DNA of 64,000 nucleotides from Chrysopilus asiliformis (GCA_964034945.1 OZ035961.1:17375243-17439242), one strand, 5' to 3'. Shown: positions 32,649 through 44,319, counted from the first letter of the stretch. The notes: generated from the letters alone by a model not told the origin. A program made the numbers and translations.

Positions 32649-33914
32649 AGCTAGCATCAGACGACACAAAACCTTAACACGTGTGATGACTGACGTCACG
32701 AAAAAAACTCAACACACATTTCACACACATCTGACACGACACGTCCTTACACTTGAAAAGTGTTGCTATCAGACGGTGTGAAATTTTTTTCCACACAATC
32801 GGATTTTTGTCCCAAAACGTGTTAACGACGCTAGTCTTCACACGAAATTTTTTCACACAGTTACACACAGTGTGACGCAGATTGAGTAGTTATCAGACGG
32901 AGTGAAACGTCTCAAAAGGTGTAATGATGGAAGACGTGTCACAGCAATCAAAATCGTCTGACACACTGATTTGCTATCAGACGGTGTGATAGCTCTCTGA
33001 CATTTTGTGTACTTTCCTCGGTCATTTTGACAAGTAATTGTGCGCTTTTTTCAATTTGTGAAGAAAAATCAAATTAAATTAGAATGCCAAAAAGGAAATA
33101 TGAGCAGATGATGGATATGGCGGTTTTGGCAGCCTATATTTTGGAAAGCAGTGACGACGAAGACGACGACGACGACGAGTCAATGGCTCGAAAGCGCAGT
33201 TGTTGGACAAAGGATTGGGTGTCGCGTCGCGAGAAGGAGGGTTTCTTTGCAAAATTGATGGTGAAATTGCGCTCTGAAGAGCCCGAATTGTATCGGAATT
33301 TCTTACGGATGTCGGTCGGTCAATTCGATAATTTGCCAGCAATTGGTGAAGTCGCAGATAGAAACATAACAAAAGCTATAATTGAAAACCGGTTTGGTGA
33401 CATGTCATTATTTGAAGTTTAATTGAACAGCGAACAGTTGTATCAAAATTCCACTTTGAAGTCAAACTTTTCAATAAGATTTTTTAAAAATTTTCCCAAT
33501 CGGATTTTGATGTATCGGAGTTTTATGTAGAATCATATCCTAAACAACTTTTGTTCTTGCACTTTTTTGATAAGATGCACCGTTTTTGAGATATTCGCTA
33601 TAACACAGTGCGTGTGAAATGGCACGAATTCATGCCAGTTTACACATTGGGACATTTTCACACACTCTTTACACAAACCGAAAAATGCCATCACACATAT
33701 CACGTTTTACACTGGGTTATCAGACGGAGGCAAAATTCGTTTAACACACGTCAAAAAAATTGTCGTAACACATGTTATCACACAGTGTGTAAACAAAAAT
33801 TCTGTCACAATTTAAGTTATCAGACGGTGTAAACTGGTGTGACAATTTTGTGACGTCAAAATTACGTCAGTCATCACACGTGTTAAGGTTTTGTGTGCTC
33901 GTCTGATGCTAGCT
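32649..33914. mobile_element. PIF/Harbinger DNA transposon, internally deleted
   Basis: Long terminal inverted repeats starting AGCTAGCATCAGACGA, about 45 bases with small indels, are flanked by the 3-bp duplication TTA (32646-32648, 33915-33917) typical of PIF/Harbinger. A subterminal motif TATCAGACGGWGTG recurs at about 32767, 32891, 32972, 33718 and 33810. It encodes only the N-terminal part of a transposase. A fragment of the dispersed repeat (about 33490-33605) is inserted on its 3' side. Confidence 0.88.
33084..33422 (+). pseudogene. Truncated Harbinger transposase, N-terminal part
   Basis: 112 codons. After an acidic patch (SSDDEDDDDD, residues about 24-33), RSCWTKDWVSRREKEGFFAK and LRSEEPELYRNFLRMSVGQF (about 43-86) match the conserved N-terminal region that precedes the DDE nuclease (DDE_4/ALP1-like) in Harbinger transposases. 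The reading frame then jumps to an unrelated tail and stops at 33422. The catalytic domain is absent, consistent with an internal deletion, so the element depends on another source of transposase. Confidence 0.85.
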
Positions 33915-33917
33915 TTA

Positions 33918-34517
33918 GTAAATCTCAATTATAGTTCTAGGAAAATACATTTCAACGCACTATCAACCATAATGGTTGCATGTAGATATTTTAGCTTCTT
34001 AGAAAAAAAAACGCAAAAAACCCGGCTGTCAACGTGTTGTTCTGGTTTAAGAAAATTTTAAGAAAACTCATGTCAAATTGAATATTTTCCGGCATAAATA
34101 CAATATATGGCGAATAATCCTTTCGACTACATTTTGCCGTCGCAATGTTTATCTGTTCGATAACACTTTTTTTGTCTGTTCTCAATTATTTGAAATTTGT
34201 TAAAAATCTGTAGGAATAAACTTTTATTCATCTCGAAGAACAAAATTACTTTTCGTAAAAATCACTAAAGAAATGTTTACCTTCGTGTGGTTTCCATATT
34301 TTTTTTGTTTCTAATTTTGTAGAGCGTAGTCAAGGTCTATGTCAAACTGACCGACTGATCCAAATAATTTTAATTTCCCACGGAACATTACCTTCAAGAT
34401 AGAATCTGAAAAATTTGGCAGGTGGCATTAAAAAAAGCTCGCTTTATTCGAATTTAGTTGTGATTGAGTGCTTGAGTTCACTAATCGTTTGCCCAGAAAC
34501 TATTTTTCTCGGGAAAA
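33918..34517. other. Intergenic, upstream of the 34.5 kb gene
   Basis: No gene seen; no clear TATA box close to the next ATG. Confidence 0.45.
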
Positions 34518-34946
34518 ATGACAACCTCCGTGAAAATTGTTATGTTTTTGTTTGTTTTTGTTATCAATACAAAAGCTTCAAATAATACTACTCAAATTTT
34601 GATGCCAAAACAGACAAATGTTCCACTTGGACCTGGAGAAGTTGTATGTATTTTCACGGTTTTGTGTAAAACAATTAAAAGATTGATTTTGTATACAGTC
34701 GCACCTCAATTAGTTAAACCGCAATAACCTAAAATTGCTCGATAACTCGAAATCTTTTCGGTTCAAGTTATCGAAGTGCGACTGCATTTTAATTTTTAAC
34801 CATTTTTTAAATTATAAACGAGTTTTTTTCAGGGAAGAATTACAAATATCGTTCTTCAAGTTACGGCTCTGGTTTTACAGATTATTAACACTATCGCATC
34901 GGGAGGGGCTTATCAGCCATATCCACCGCCCTCTCAATTGGGGTAG
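34518..34946 (+). CDS. Secreted two-exon peptide, family unknown
   Basis: Exon 1 is 34518-34643 (42 codons), the intron is 34644-34832 (GTATGT...TTTTTTTCAG, 189 bases, phase 0) and exon 2 is 34833-34946. The predicted 79-residue precursor has a signal peptide MTTSVKIVMFLFVFVINTKA (1-20), an Asn/Thr-rich start with sequon NNTT, then ILMPKQTNVPLGPGEV. Exon 2 encodes GRITNIVLQVTALVLQIINT, a hydrophobic probably helical segment, then IASGGAY and a Tyr/Pro-rich tail (QPYPPPSQLG). AATAAA is at 34985-34990. The supporting points are consensus splice sites, a signal peptide and a hydrophobic helix. The gene lies between cecropin groups, so a defence role is plausible but not shown. I do not recognise the family. 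Confidence 0.7.
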
Positions 34947-34990
34947 CAAAATCACTAATTTTTAATTCAAAAATGTTTCTTGTAAATAAA

Positions 34991-35979
34991 ACCACCTTAA
35001 TAAAAGATTAAACAAAATTACATTGAAAATGAATTCTTTAAAATCTCAGTCAGAGCCAGTTTACGGCATTCAAAATTCATTGCATAATTTCAACTGATTT
35101 TGATAACTTTAAATGTTCTAGATGACGACATAAAAGAGTGATAATGAATATTTTGGAAATATTAAATGCATTGCATGTTAGCTAGTGCTTTTATTAAACT
35201 TTTTTTTTTAAATTGTAAATAATCCGATGATGTCTCAATTCAAATTGTGCTGCCAACTTAATAATAAACGGGGTTTAATTTGTTTTATTTAAGATATTGT
35301 CCATAAATTACGAGACCAAAAATGAGACACAATTTTAAATTCATGAAAAAAAGTTGCTCTTAATTTCTTTTATTTAAGGGACTGTCCATAAAATACGTCA
35401 TGCCATTTTACGGCCTATCGAATTGCCCCCGCTCCTAAATATTTGATGGTCAGCTCCAATGAAAACCAAAACAGAAATTGAATTTTTAAGAAATTGGGGA
35501 TTGTTTTGAATAATTTTTAACTCATTTAATTACTTCGCAGAAGGTCGTTAAACGAAAACAACTTAATCAAAAATATTGTTTACTAGAAATGAGATTACTC
35601 TTGCGATTTAATAAATAATTGTTTTTAAAACTATTTTTGAGGCAATTAAATATTTTTCTTCTCTGTTTTGCTATTTTCTAGAAATTGTGCAAATCATAAA
35701 ATGCTGGTATTGCCTTGATTAAATTTTTATCTGTCAAGTTCTCAAAAAAAGATCTCTTTTGCAACAAATATTAAAAAACAGAAAAATTTAACCACTTATG
35801 GCAATACAGAAAAATTGGTTTCAAAGAAATATTAAAAAAAATTAAAATAAAATTGTAATCGACCTAATTACAAGGTCTATCTTGCTGATATTATTTACTC
35901 ATTGCCATTGATTTCAGTCGGTTTTGAACATTTCTTACAAGATCATTGAATATAGCCTACGAATCGATTTTTTCACAAG
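34991..35979. other. Intergenic, no gene recognised
   Basis: AT-rich; a TTCAGTCG initiator-like sequence at about 35913-35920 precedes the next gene. Confidence 0.45.
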
Positions 35980-36288
35980 ATGAAGTTTTTATGTTTTGCA
36001 TTTTTGTTGATTTTTCTGGTCCTGTTGCCAAAGGAGTCACAACAAGGAACCGTTTTTACATATCAACCAAGTCCACCAATTTCTAATAATGTGATGGTTT
36101 GTGACAGTTTTGTTGATCTATTTTATTATCGACGAACAGCGGAAAGTGTTACAGAAAATTTCATATTTTTTGTTGTGTAATTTTTACAGAGACCGAATGG
36201 AAGTCCTCGAAAAGGATGTGAACTGAATATCTTAGACTTGCTCTCGAAGGCATCTACATCTGCACCAGTCAATAAAAATTTTAATTGA
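35980..36288 (+). CDS. Secreted two-exon peptide, family unknown
   Basis: Exon 1 is 35980-36096 (39 codons), the intron is 36097-36189 (GTTTGT...TTACAG, 93 bases) and exon 2 is 36190-36288. The predicted precursor has 71 residues. The signal peptide MKFLCFAFLLIFLVLLPKES ends near residue 20-22; then comes a Pro-rich stretch (FTYQPSPPISNN). Exon 2 encodes RPNGSPRKGCELNILDLLSK and ends in ASTSAPVNKNFN. The donor GTTTGT is weak, so the exact splice is less certain than at 34.5 kb. Without splicing the frame would run to 36180 and end in a hydrophobic stretch. It has the same architecture as the 34.5 kb gene (about 40-codon exon 1, phase-0 intron, helical exon 2), but I see no clear sequence similarity. 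Function unknown. Confidence 0.55.
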
Positions 36289-36694
36289 TTGTTTTTCGAC
36301 TATAGACAAATTAGTTTTAAAAAAAAAATTCTTATATAATATTAATTTTTTATAATGTAATAAATATCTTTACACAATTCTTATTATCTTTTAATTTAAA
36401 GTTGTCACAAATTTCCAAGAACGTAAAAGATGCGCTTAAGAAAAATAAACAGCATCGTAAAAACACGTTGCGGTAATTTTTTAGTAAATACTGATAGCGT
36501 ATTTTTTTGAAAAACGTTTTATAGATACATGAAATTTTTCAGATAATTAAAGTTATTGCCCTTGATTTTTAAAAATAAATTTGTTTTGGTTTTTTTTCGA
36601 GGTTAATGTTAGGAGATAAGAATTCGCAGATGATTTTGAGATTTTTTTGAGAAAGGCGAAATCAACATGACGGAATATGTAAAAAACTCTATGA

Positions 36695-37173
36695 GGGTAT
36701 TCACAATCCTCTTTTAATTTTCGGTATTCGGTATTTTCGGTAATATTAAAAGACTGAAAATATTCTGCTGTGAACATCCCACAGCACAGATTTGAGAACA
36801 GCGCTTTTATTTGATACGTGACCAAATCATGAACTGCGAATTTGATTGTCACATAACTTTAAATACATGTTTGATGTATTCTTTTGAATTTCTTTTGTGG
36901 CAACGGCTATCAAAAATGAAAAAAATTGCACTCCGATGAGATAACCAGCGAGAAAATTTGACAACTAAAAACATTACTAGCGCCACTCGCGGTTGATTCT
37001 TGATACCGAATAACCGGGCCGGAAAACACGACTCAAGGCATGTATACAATTACCGAATCCGGTAATTCATTTTTACATGAACCAAATTACCGTCTCAGTA
37101 AAAATCTGTTAAATTTGACTGAATTACCGAGCGGTAAATTTACCCGCAATTTAAAAGAGGACTGTGAATACCC
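36695..37173. mobile_element. Inverted-repeat MITE
   Basis: The ends GGGTATTCACAATCCTCTTT and its near complement (AAAGAGGACTGTGAATACCC) enclose 479 bases. Subterminal TTACCG/CGGTAA motifs recur in both halves. The target duplication is unclear, so the superfamily is not assigned. The minus-strand open frames here are artefacts. Confidence 0.6.
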
Positions 37174-39875
37174 TGTATATAAAATATTCTGAAAGTCACT
37201 AAGGCGAAAAAAATGTATTTGAAAAAACCAAAAATTGGTCTAATGTGGGTTTTGGAACGGCTCCAGCTATTCCAGGAGCAGTTTAATTTTAAAAAAATAC
37301 CTAAAATTAGAAACGACCTATATTCGATTGTAATTTATCCTGAATTTGTCAAAAATAATTATAGGGGTCAGAGTTACGAAATCTGTCGAGCATGACTCAT
37401 TACACTGATCAACACAATTTTTGCCACTTGAAGTCTTTATGGCTTTTTCGAATATTTGGGCTTCATATATATTCAGTATACGTCATGCCATGCAGAAGGT
37501 TCAAAATATGAGAAATTAAAGATGAAAAATATGCAATTTATAATTTTTAACAGACAAATCATGAATGATAATCAATTTTAACATTAACGCGTGTGATTAA
37601 CAATTTCTTATATTTTTAAATCCAATCAAACCGAAGTATATTTCCTAATCTATTATATTTTATGCTGAAAATAAATTTCTTAAGTTGATGGTTTACCCTT
37701 TCAATGAGCAATCAAAAGTCTATTAAAACTTTACAAATAGACTTAGAGATGATTTGGAAATTTCTTTCATATTATTGCTATCACTAGCGACAAATGCGTT
37801 TTAATTATTATCAGAAATGTTTATGAGGGAAATAATCTTAAGGAGGGAAATTCTTATCTTAATTAGCTTCAATCAGTGCTTATCAAAACTGGAAGTTGTC
37901 TATTTTTTATTGAAGACGATTTGGTTGTTAGCGGGTCTACAAAAGATATTTATCTGAATTTTAAGACGTCATTGTTTAATAGAGGGGACTCCCGAAAATT
38001 TCGTAGAAAAGTAATTTCATTCATTGAAACGTTTTACAGTGGATTACGGAAGTTTCATGAATTATTGAGGCGGAAATTAGTTTTAATAAAAACATATTAA
38101 TTTCTAACCGATTTTTTTTAAATCTTGATTTTTTTAGAACAGTGGACACCTGCATTTAGACAGTGTCGTTCTACATGAATTCACTTGAACGCGGTTGAAA
38201 GTTCGTGAAGTTGGAAAGGAAATTACGACAAAAGTTTTTTTTTCTTTCGAACATATTGTGTTTCGGGGAAACCACAAAAGTTTTCATAGGTTATTCCGAC
38301 AACATATGTTAGTACAAGTGACGTCATTTGGAAATGCACATTAATTAAGCGAGAGTTGTTTTGATTATACAAAACAATATAGTCAAACTGCAAAATATGT
38401 AATTTTTTGCAGGGGTGTGAAGTCGTTCTAAAAAATCCACAACTCCGATTTCGACTCCGCAAATTTTTCAAGATCAACTCCGACTAAATTTTTGACACCA
38501 CGCCCCTAATTTTTTGTTATTGATTATTCTTACAAAAGTAATTGACATTAAAAAAAAATCAAGAAACATTTGAATTATTTGAAAAAAAAAAAAAAAAATT
38601 TTCGCTTTTTGTGAAATGTTTGCGATTTTGGATCCGAACCCCTTTTTTAAATGCTTTCCATCTACGCGATGTTTTTGCGGACCCAGTTAGGCGAGAGTCC
38701 ACTGTTTTAGTTTTTTGTGGCGCTAAAGAAATCCCGAGAAAAGGTCAAGCAGATTTGCTTTGGTTAGGCAGCCAGCAGAATTTTCCATGCCAGAAGTTGA
38801 AGACTTTCATCAGACGCAGCGTAACTAAGATCCGCTCTAAAATAATAAGTTTAAATTAGACAGAATTTTTACGAATGTTGGATTATTAAGTTAAATATCG
38901 AAACTAATATCTAAAACAATACGGAAAATATTTTCAAGTCTTCCCACAAAAAATATAGAAAATAGAAAAACATAAGACGCCACAAATAGCCCCTCTAACC
39001 ACTCAAACGTGTCTAGTCATCCGTATATCGTTTCAATATTTAGTCTACGACAGCACATCATTTACGGATTCCACGGAATGAAATCACAACATTGAATTTA
39101 TGATAGTCCTGGAGAAATACAATAAATAATTCTTAATGGCGACTGATTTGGGTTTAAATTATACATAAAGTGCGTATTAAAAAGATGAATTGGTTGCAAA
39201 GGAGTAATTCAAGCTATCCACGTTACCAAAATAAATACATTTACAACCAACGTAAAATAATCTGTTGTTGCCAATGGATTTAAGGATTTTAGGATATTAA
39301 CATCAACACGGTACCGCAGCGAAAAGGACTTTAGTTGGGAGCAAATCCTAAAATGCGATATGCGCCCAGAATTTTAATCGCGATATTAAGAAATTTTGAA
39401 ATTTTATTGGGTGAGAATTGTAGTCATCTTTCTGATTTATTTTTGGCACCTTTTTTATGAAAATGAGATTTATTTGATCATAAAGGTCTCATATTAAAAG
39501 TTATACGCAAAATGCAATGACGAAATTTAAATCATGATAATGTTTCATGATAAATTTCAATACACGAGCCGGTTCACTTTTTTTTAAATCCATCGAGTGC
39601 ATTATTAAAATAAAATAACCCATCTAACATTGATTAATGCGTGTTAGATAAGATAATCGTTGGTAAAGTGTGGAGTTCGTTTTTTTATTAAAAATGTTTT
39701 TTTTAATATGAGAAGAATTAAAAAAATCTTGCAATAATATTTAAGTTTGAAAAAATGAATTTGTTTGAATTAAGACAATTTTTAAAATTTAGTCGGAGAA
39801 GATGACAGTGATTAATTAAGCAGATAAAAATTGAATTAAAACACTTGACTAAATTTCAAAAAATTGCAGATGAAG
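37174..39875. other. Intergenic, no gene recognised
   Basis: About 2.7 kb. Open frames at 37213-37395, 37876-38100 and 38542-38859 lack signal peptides, domains or splice support. A short ACTCCGATTTCGACTCCG repeat block lies at about 38441-38458. Confidence 0.45.
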
Positions 39876-39883
39876 TATAAAAG
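39876..39883 (+). promoter_or_regulatory. TATA box of the 40.0 kb cecropin relative
   Basis: TATAAAAG, 81 bases before the ATG. I did not find a GGGGATTTTT-type kB site in the 250 bases upstream. Confidence 0.65.
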
Positions 39884-39963
39884 AAAACGTTTCCCGAAAA
39901 TTTCTATCATTCGTTAAAAGAAGATCAATAATACGAGTTTCTTGAATTTCCCAAACAAAAACC

Positions 39964-40284
39964 ATGAATTTCACCAAATATTTCTTTTTCTTGGTTCTTG
40001 CCCTCGCACTCTTCATGGGACAAACCGAAGCCGGAAGATTCAAGAAATTCATGAAACATGTAGTAAGTAAAACTTTTTTTTTCAAGAATTTTAAATTGTG
40101 TGTCATTTTTGGTCACGTACTTAAAACCACATTTATTGGACATTTTCTAAAATGTGTATTTTTTCGCAATTTCCAGGAAAAGGCTGGCCAAAAAGTTCGA
40201 GATGCAACAATCAAAGTTATTCCAGTTATTAATAAAGCTCTTGATGCAAAGAACAAATATGACCAACAGAAGAACAAACCATAA
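39964..40284 (+). CDS. Divergent cecropin with extended polar tail
   Basis: Exon 1 is 39964-40062 (33 codons), the intron is 40063-40176 (GTAAGT...TCCAG, 114 bases, phase 0) and exon 2 is 40177-40284, giving a 68-residue precursor. Signal MNFTKYFFFLVLALALFMGQ, then TEA; the mature chain starts GRFKKFMKHV, with Trp2 replaced by Arg. Exon 2 starts [20 protein letters not shown] like the classical genes but then continues ALDAKNKYDQ and ends KNKP instead of the short hydrophobic end with Gly, so no amidation is expected. The intron has no stop and is a multiple of three, so one open frame runs through both exons; the splice sites and cecropin alignment favour splicing. AATAAA is at 40312-40317. 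Antibacterial activity is expected but may be altered by the tail. Confidence 0.93.
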   Translation: MNFTKYFFFLVLALALFMGQTEAGRFKKFMKHVVSKTFFFKNFKLCVIFGHVLKTTFIGHFLKCVFFRNFQEKAGQKVRDATIKVIPVINKALDAKNKYDQQKNKP

Positions 40285-40612
40285 AATTTTTGGAGACGAA
40301 TGGATCGATAGAATAAAATAAGATTTTGTTGCATGTTTTTTTGTTTTTATTTACTTATGAGTATTTATGTTTTGGAGTTAGCCTGTTTGTCAGTTTATTG
40401 TGAATAATTACAAGAAAATTCCATTTTTAATTTTAAAACCTTAAATTTATAATTTTAAAACCTGATCTAGATATTTTGAACGAAATTAAAGATTGAATGC
40501 ATTATAACTTTTTTTTTAGATTTCCCAAAAAAAAAAAGAGTATTAGCGTTCGGTTATAGCCATCGGTGAAGGATGTTACCCTTATAGGGCCTATAACTTT
40601 TGAACCTCTCAA

Positions 40613-40698
40613 CGGAGAACATTGAACCACCCATCCTGCGCTGGAACATTGAACCACCGGCATTGAACCACCGGCAGAACATTGAACCACCGGCAGAA
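40613..40698 (+). repeat. GAACATTGAACCACCGGCA tandem repeat
   Basis: About four imperfect units of 14-20 bases built on ATTGAACCACCGGCA. It gives spurious open frames on both strands. Confidence 0.85.
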
Positions 40699-40942
40699 AT
40701 TGCCCTCCCCTCTGAACCCTTCACCAGCTATCTCGTTAATCAGTCACGGATTTCCATAGGATTTCCGCCATTGGATATAGGATTCTTTAGAGAGCATATA
40801 AACGAAAATTCACCACCTGCCTCCCACACCTCCTCTCCTCCCTCCAACTTCAGACTTCCTGTCATGCTATATCTGAATTCAGTGAACGAATTTTACTGTG
40901 GTTTTGGTATTAAGGGAGTATCCCTCGTACTTATAAAATATA

Positions 40943-41856
40943 CAGGGTGCGCCATCTGTTCCTCCGGTATGTAAACATTCAATAACTTCGCCATTTGTCA
41001 ACCGATTTGCTTTCCTAGACACGTTTTGGAAACGTCAAACCAGTACAATTTTAACCATGAACCGCTTCACACCGAAAGAACGCGCCGAAATAGTGACGAT
41101 TACATTGAAAATAGTCGTTCATTTTGGATGCAAGTTTTAATGACCGACGAGGCACATTTCACTCTCTCTGGCGGTGTTAATAAATTGCCGCATTTGGGCG
41201 ACAGAAAATCCTCACGAGATTCATGAAATACCATTGCATGATCGAAAAGTGACTGTTTGGGCCGGCGTGTGCGCAAAAACCATCATTGGGCCATTTTTCT
41301 TCAATGAAGGTGAAACAGTTAATGGTAATCGATATCGGTGGATGTTGGCACATTTTGTGTGTCCGAAAATGCGTGAAAAAGGTCTGACTGACTTCTGGTT
41401 TCAGCAAGACGGGGCGCCATGCCACACAGCGGACCAAACAATACGGTTTTTGCAACAAAAATTCCCTAGACGTGTGATATCGAAAAGAGGCGATATTGAC
41501 TGGCCACCAAGATCCCCTGATTTAACCCACCCAGACTTCTTTTTGTGGGGTTATTTGAAGAGTAAAGTTTACGCCAGCAACCCGAAGACCATTGACGAGC
41601 TCAAGACCAATATTCGTGCCGAAATAGCTGCCATACCGACGGAGATGCTCGAAGAAGTGATGGAAAATGCCCGAAAAAGAGCACAGTTTGCGGTGGCCAA
41701 TAAAGGTGGTCATTTGATCGATGTTGTTTTCAAAAAGTAGTCCACATAAATTGTAAAGGATTGAACTAAATAAAAAAACACCATTTTTTGCAATCTATTG
41801 TTTCTTTCAAAAGTTATTCAACATTCTCATACCGGAGGAACAGATGGCGCACCCTG
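40943..41856. mobile_element. Tc1/mariner DD41D element, internally deleted
   Basis: Perfect terminal inverted repeats of 29 bases beginning CAGGGTGCGCCATCTGTTCC and flanked by TA on both sides (40941-40942, 41857-41858). The interior is a shortened transposase gene (41057-41740). The perfect ends suggest it could be mobilised by an active relative. Confidence 0.9.
41057..41740 (+). pseudogene. DD41D transposase, internally deleted and frameshifted
   Basis: The start MNRFTPKERAEIV is the beginning of the DNA-binding region. A deletion joins it near 41105 to the catalytic domain (LMTDEAHFTLSGGVNK, first Asp present). A frame change near 41183 follows, where Asn-Lys is followed in a new frame by CRIWATENP. 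The rest is open to 41740: VTVWAGVCAKTIIGPFFF, WFQQDGAPCHTAD, WPPRSPDLTHPDFFLWGYLK and a C-terminal GGHLIDVVFKK. The spacing from the Asp of QQDGA to the Asp of HPDFF is 41 residues, as in the 1.3 kb remnant. All three catalytic Asp survive, but the DNA-binding region and frame are broken, so the protein is inactive. Confidence 0.9.
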
Positions 41857-41858
41857 TA

Positions 41859-43849
41859 GTATTTTTTTCTTTCCCATAAACTCACAGAATATAGCCCTTT
41901 GAATACAGATTAGGTAGGCTAGAAAATTTCGCTTTAATTTTAGTTAAAACTCCACATATTCGTATCTAACAAAACAACAATAATTTCAGCACTCAAAACT
42001 AAAAAAAAAGAATCTAAAAAATTCTACAAAAAAAAAAAAGATTTAAAAAATTCTACAAAAAAAAAGAATTTAAAAAATTCTACTTGGAAAATGACCTTTC
42101 AACGGAACAAAAAAAAAATTATGAAAAATATCAGTTGTGATCAATACAAACCTTTGCAATATACAGCCTCGGAAAAAATATGTAAATCTCTAGAACCGTT
42201 AAAGATACGTAAAAACTTTTAAATTGAAAAATGTGGGAAACATTTTTTTTTCAATCTAGTTATTTTTTTTCATAAGGACATAGTTTCTGAGAAATTGTCA
42301 AAAAACTTAATTTTTTTTAAATATCTTTAGAATTGTTAGAGATAAAAACTGTTAAAACAACAATTTATATCCTTAAAATTTTGTTATACTCATTTTTCCC
42401 CACAATTGTATGAAAGGTATCCGTTATAGCTAACGTAACTTTTCCAAAAATTTATAGAAAACTACGATTTTCGTAGAACTCATTTACAAAAAATTTCAAC
42501 TCGCTAGCTCAACGCGTTCTCGAGTTATTTAAGATACGTAAAATGGACAGAACTACAGACAAATTCCCGGGCATCCTCATAATGTTGCCTGAAACAGATT
42601 TCGTAATGATCAGAAATTTTCTACCTGCCCCCGTTCTCGAGTCGTTCTCCGTCATGAATACAATATTTTCTCTCTTTAGTAGAGGAAAGTAAAAATTTGA
42701 CATTTTCTTAAAACAATTTTGTCGACTATCGGAAATAGCGGATTAAAAGAAATGTGCAGAACGAAACAAAACAATTTACCTTCTATTTAAATTACTTATG
42801 ATATCAAATTGCTTAATAATGATTGTAAAACTTGAAAGAAAAGTAAGATGTTACACTTTGCAGAAATAGTCAGAAAGCCATCAACTGATAAAAGATTTCT
42901 TAAACCGCAATTTCCGATAGTTGATAAAATTGTCTTACGTTGGCTACCATGTGAGTCACCGGTGTACACACACTATTGTCATTACCGTCAGTTTCCCAAG
43001 TTCCATGGTTGAGTGCAGTCGCTCGTGCGGTACAAAGGGGTTGTTTTTTGTCCGTTATATTTTATTCGATTGGTTCGTTTTTGTGTGTATTGATCTTGTG
43101 TTCACTGGTGACTCACAAAGTACAGAAATGATTTTTGCGTTTTTTCCGAGTGGATACTAAGGGAGTCAGGGTTTTTTTGGCTGGTAGCCAACGTGTTAAG
43201 AAAATTTCATGTATTTTTTAATTTTTCTCTTCTTTATAATAAAATTGCATATTCTTAGATTTTTTTATTTTTTTTTTGTTTTTTAAAGGTTTTAGGTTCC
43301 TGATGCGTTAGTTATGTGTATTTTCTACTAGAATGAAGACTGATATCATGAAATCTACCTTTTTCATATGGCTCCTGCCCTAGGGCAACGTTTTTTTTTC
43401 AAATCCTTTTCAAGTCCGCCACATTTTAGAGAATTAATAAAAAAATGTAAACTCCATAAATACGTTTCAGCACTTCGTTTTCCAAAATTTCAGAAAAACC
43501 AACAATTTTTCTTTTTTTAAGTAGTTGTTCCATACATAAGTCTAGAAAAACACCAATTTGAACCACTTTTCGAATTTCCCATACACGAGTACAAAAAGCA
43601 CTCTTATTTCACAACTTCAGATTAACTTTAAAACCACCACATCCTTAAAAAAATCAAAATATCGATCTTTTCACATAACATTTATTTACTTAGTGTTTAC
43701 AAAATCTCACTATATTAAAATGTTAGCACTAATATTTATAAAAACAAAATTAATTAAGTTGCAATTATTTAATTAAGTCATCTTTCAAGATTTCAAGTAG
43801 GTACAATTAATAAAAGATCATTCAGCCATTATTCTTATTGGATGTAAAA
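41859..43849. other. Intergenic with an A-rich tandem repeat
   Basis: No gene seen. Bases 42000-42084 hold about three A-rich units ending TAAAAAATTCTAC. The open frame at 42921-43160 lacks a recognisable domain or splice support. Confidence 0.5.
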
Positions 43850-44133
43850 TTATGGTTTGGTATTCCACTTGTTTTTAACATCAGCGATTCCTCCAGCAAT
43901 TGGGATTACTTTCTTAACAGCATCACGAACATGTTGTCCTACTCTTTCCTAAATGCGAAAAAATATATGTTTTTAGTAAAGCATTTAATTTATATACAAA
44001 ATGTATTAAAGTTGATAAAAATAGCACTTACAACTTTCTTGAAGAATTTCTTCATGTGCCAGTGTCCTTCTGCTTGTCCTAGGGCCAAAGCGACCACAAC
44101 GATCAAAACGACAAAGAATTTTGTGAAATTCAT
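43850..44133 (-). CDS. Divergent cecropin relative, two exons
   Basis: Exon 1 is 44032-44133 (34 codons), the intron is 43949-44031 (GTAAGT...TTTAG, 83 bases, phase 0) and exon 2 is 43850-43948, giving a 66-residue precursor. Signal MNFTKFFVVLIVVVALALGQ, then AEG; the mature chain starts HWHMKKFFKKV, keeping Trp2 but with two His and one extra residue. Exon 2 starts ERVGQHVRDAVKKVIPIAGG and ends DVKNKWNTKP. GQ-VRD and the Ile-Pro-Ile hinge confirm the cecropin fold. The Asn/Lys tail ending KP resembles the 40.0 kb gene, so these two form a subfamily without the C-terminal Gly. His residues could make activity pH-dependent (inference). TATA box upstream; a possible kB site is weak. Confidence 0.92.
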
Positions 44134-44213
44134 GACTTCTTTTGGGAGTTTTTGTTTATTAGTTGTTAATTAAACAAACAATTGAGGAATGATCTTTCCG
44201 ATGCAATTGAACT

Positions 44214-44319
44214 CTTTTTATATTAATCCCATAATAGCGGAAATACACTGATTTGGATTATCTTATGCAGATACTTATCTTCAAACAAACCAATCGAATC
44301 GAATAAAAAATAATTCCCC
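44214..44319 (-). promoter_or_regulatory. Promoter of the 44.1 kb cecropin relative
   Basis: TATAAAAAG at 44214-44222 on the minus strand. GGGGAATTAT at 44310-44319 is a weak kB candidate, 88 bases upstream of TATA. Confidence 0.5.

Noticed and set aside
42921..43160. 79-codon open frame with hydrophobic stretches
   Set aside because: No N-terminal signal, no domain, no polyadenylation or splice context that would support a gene.
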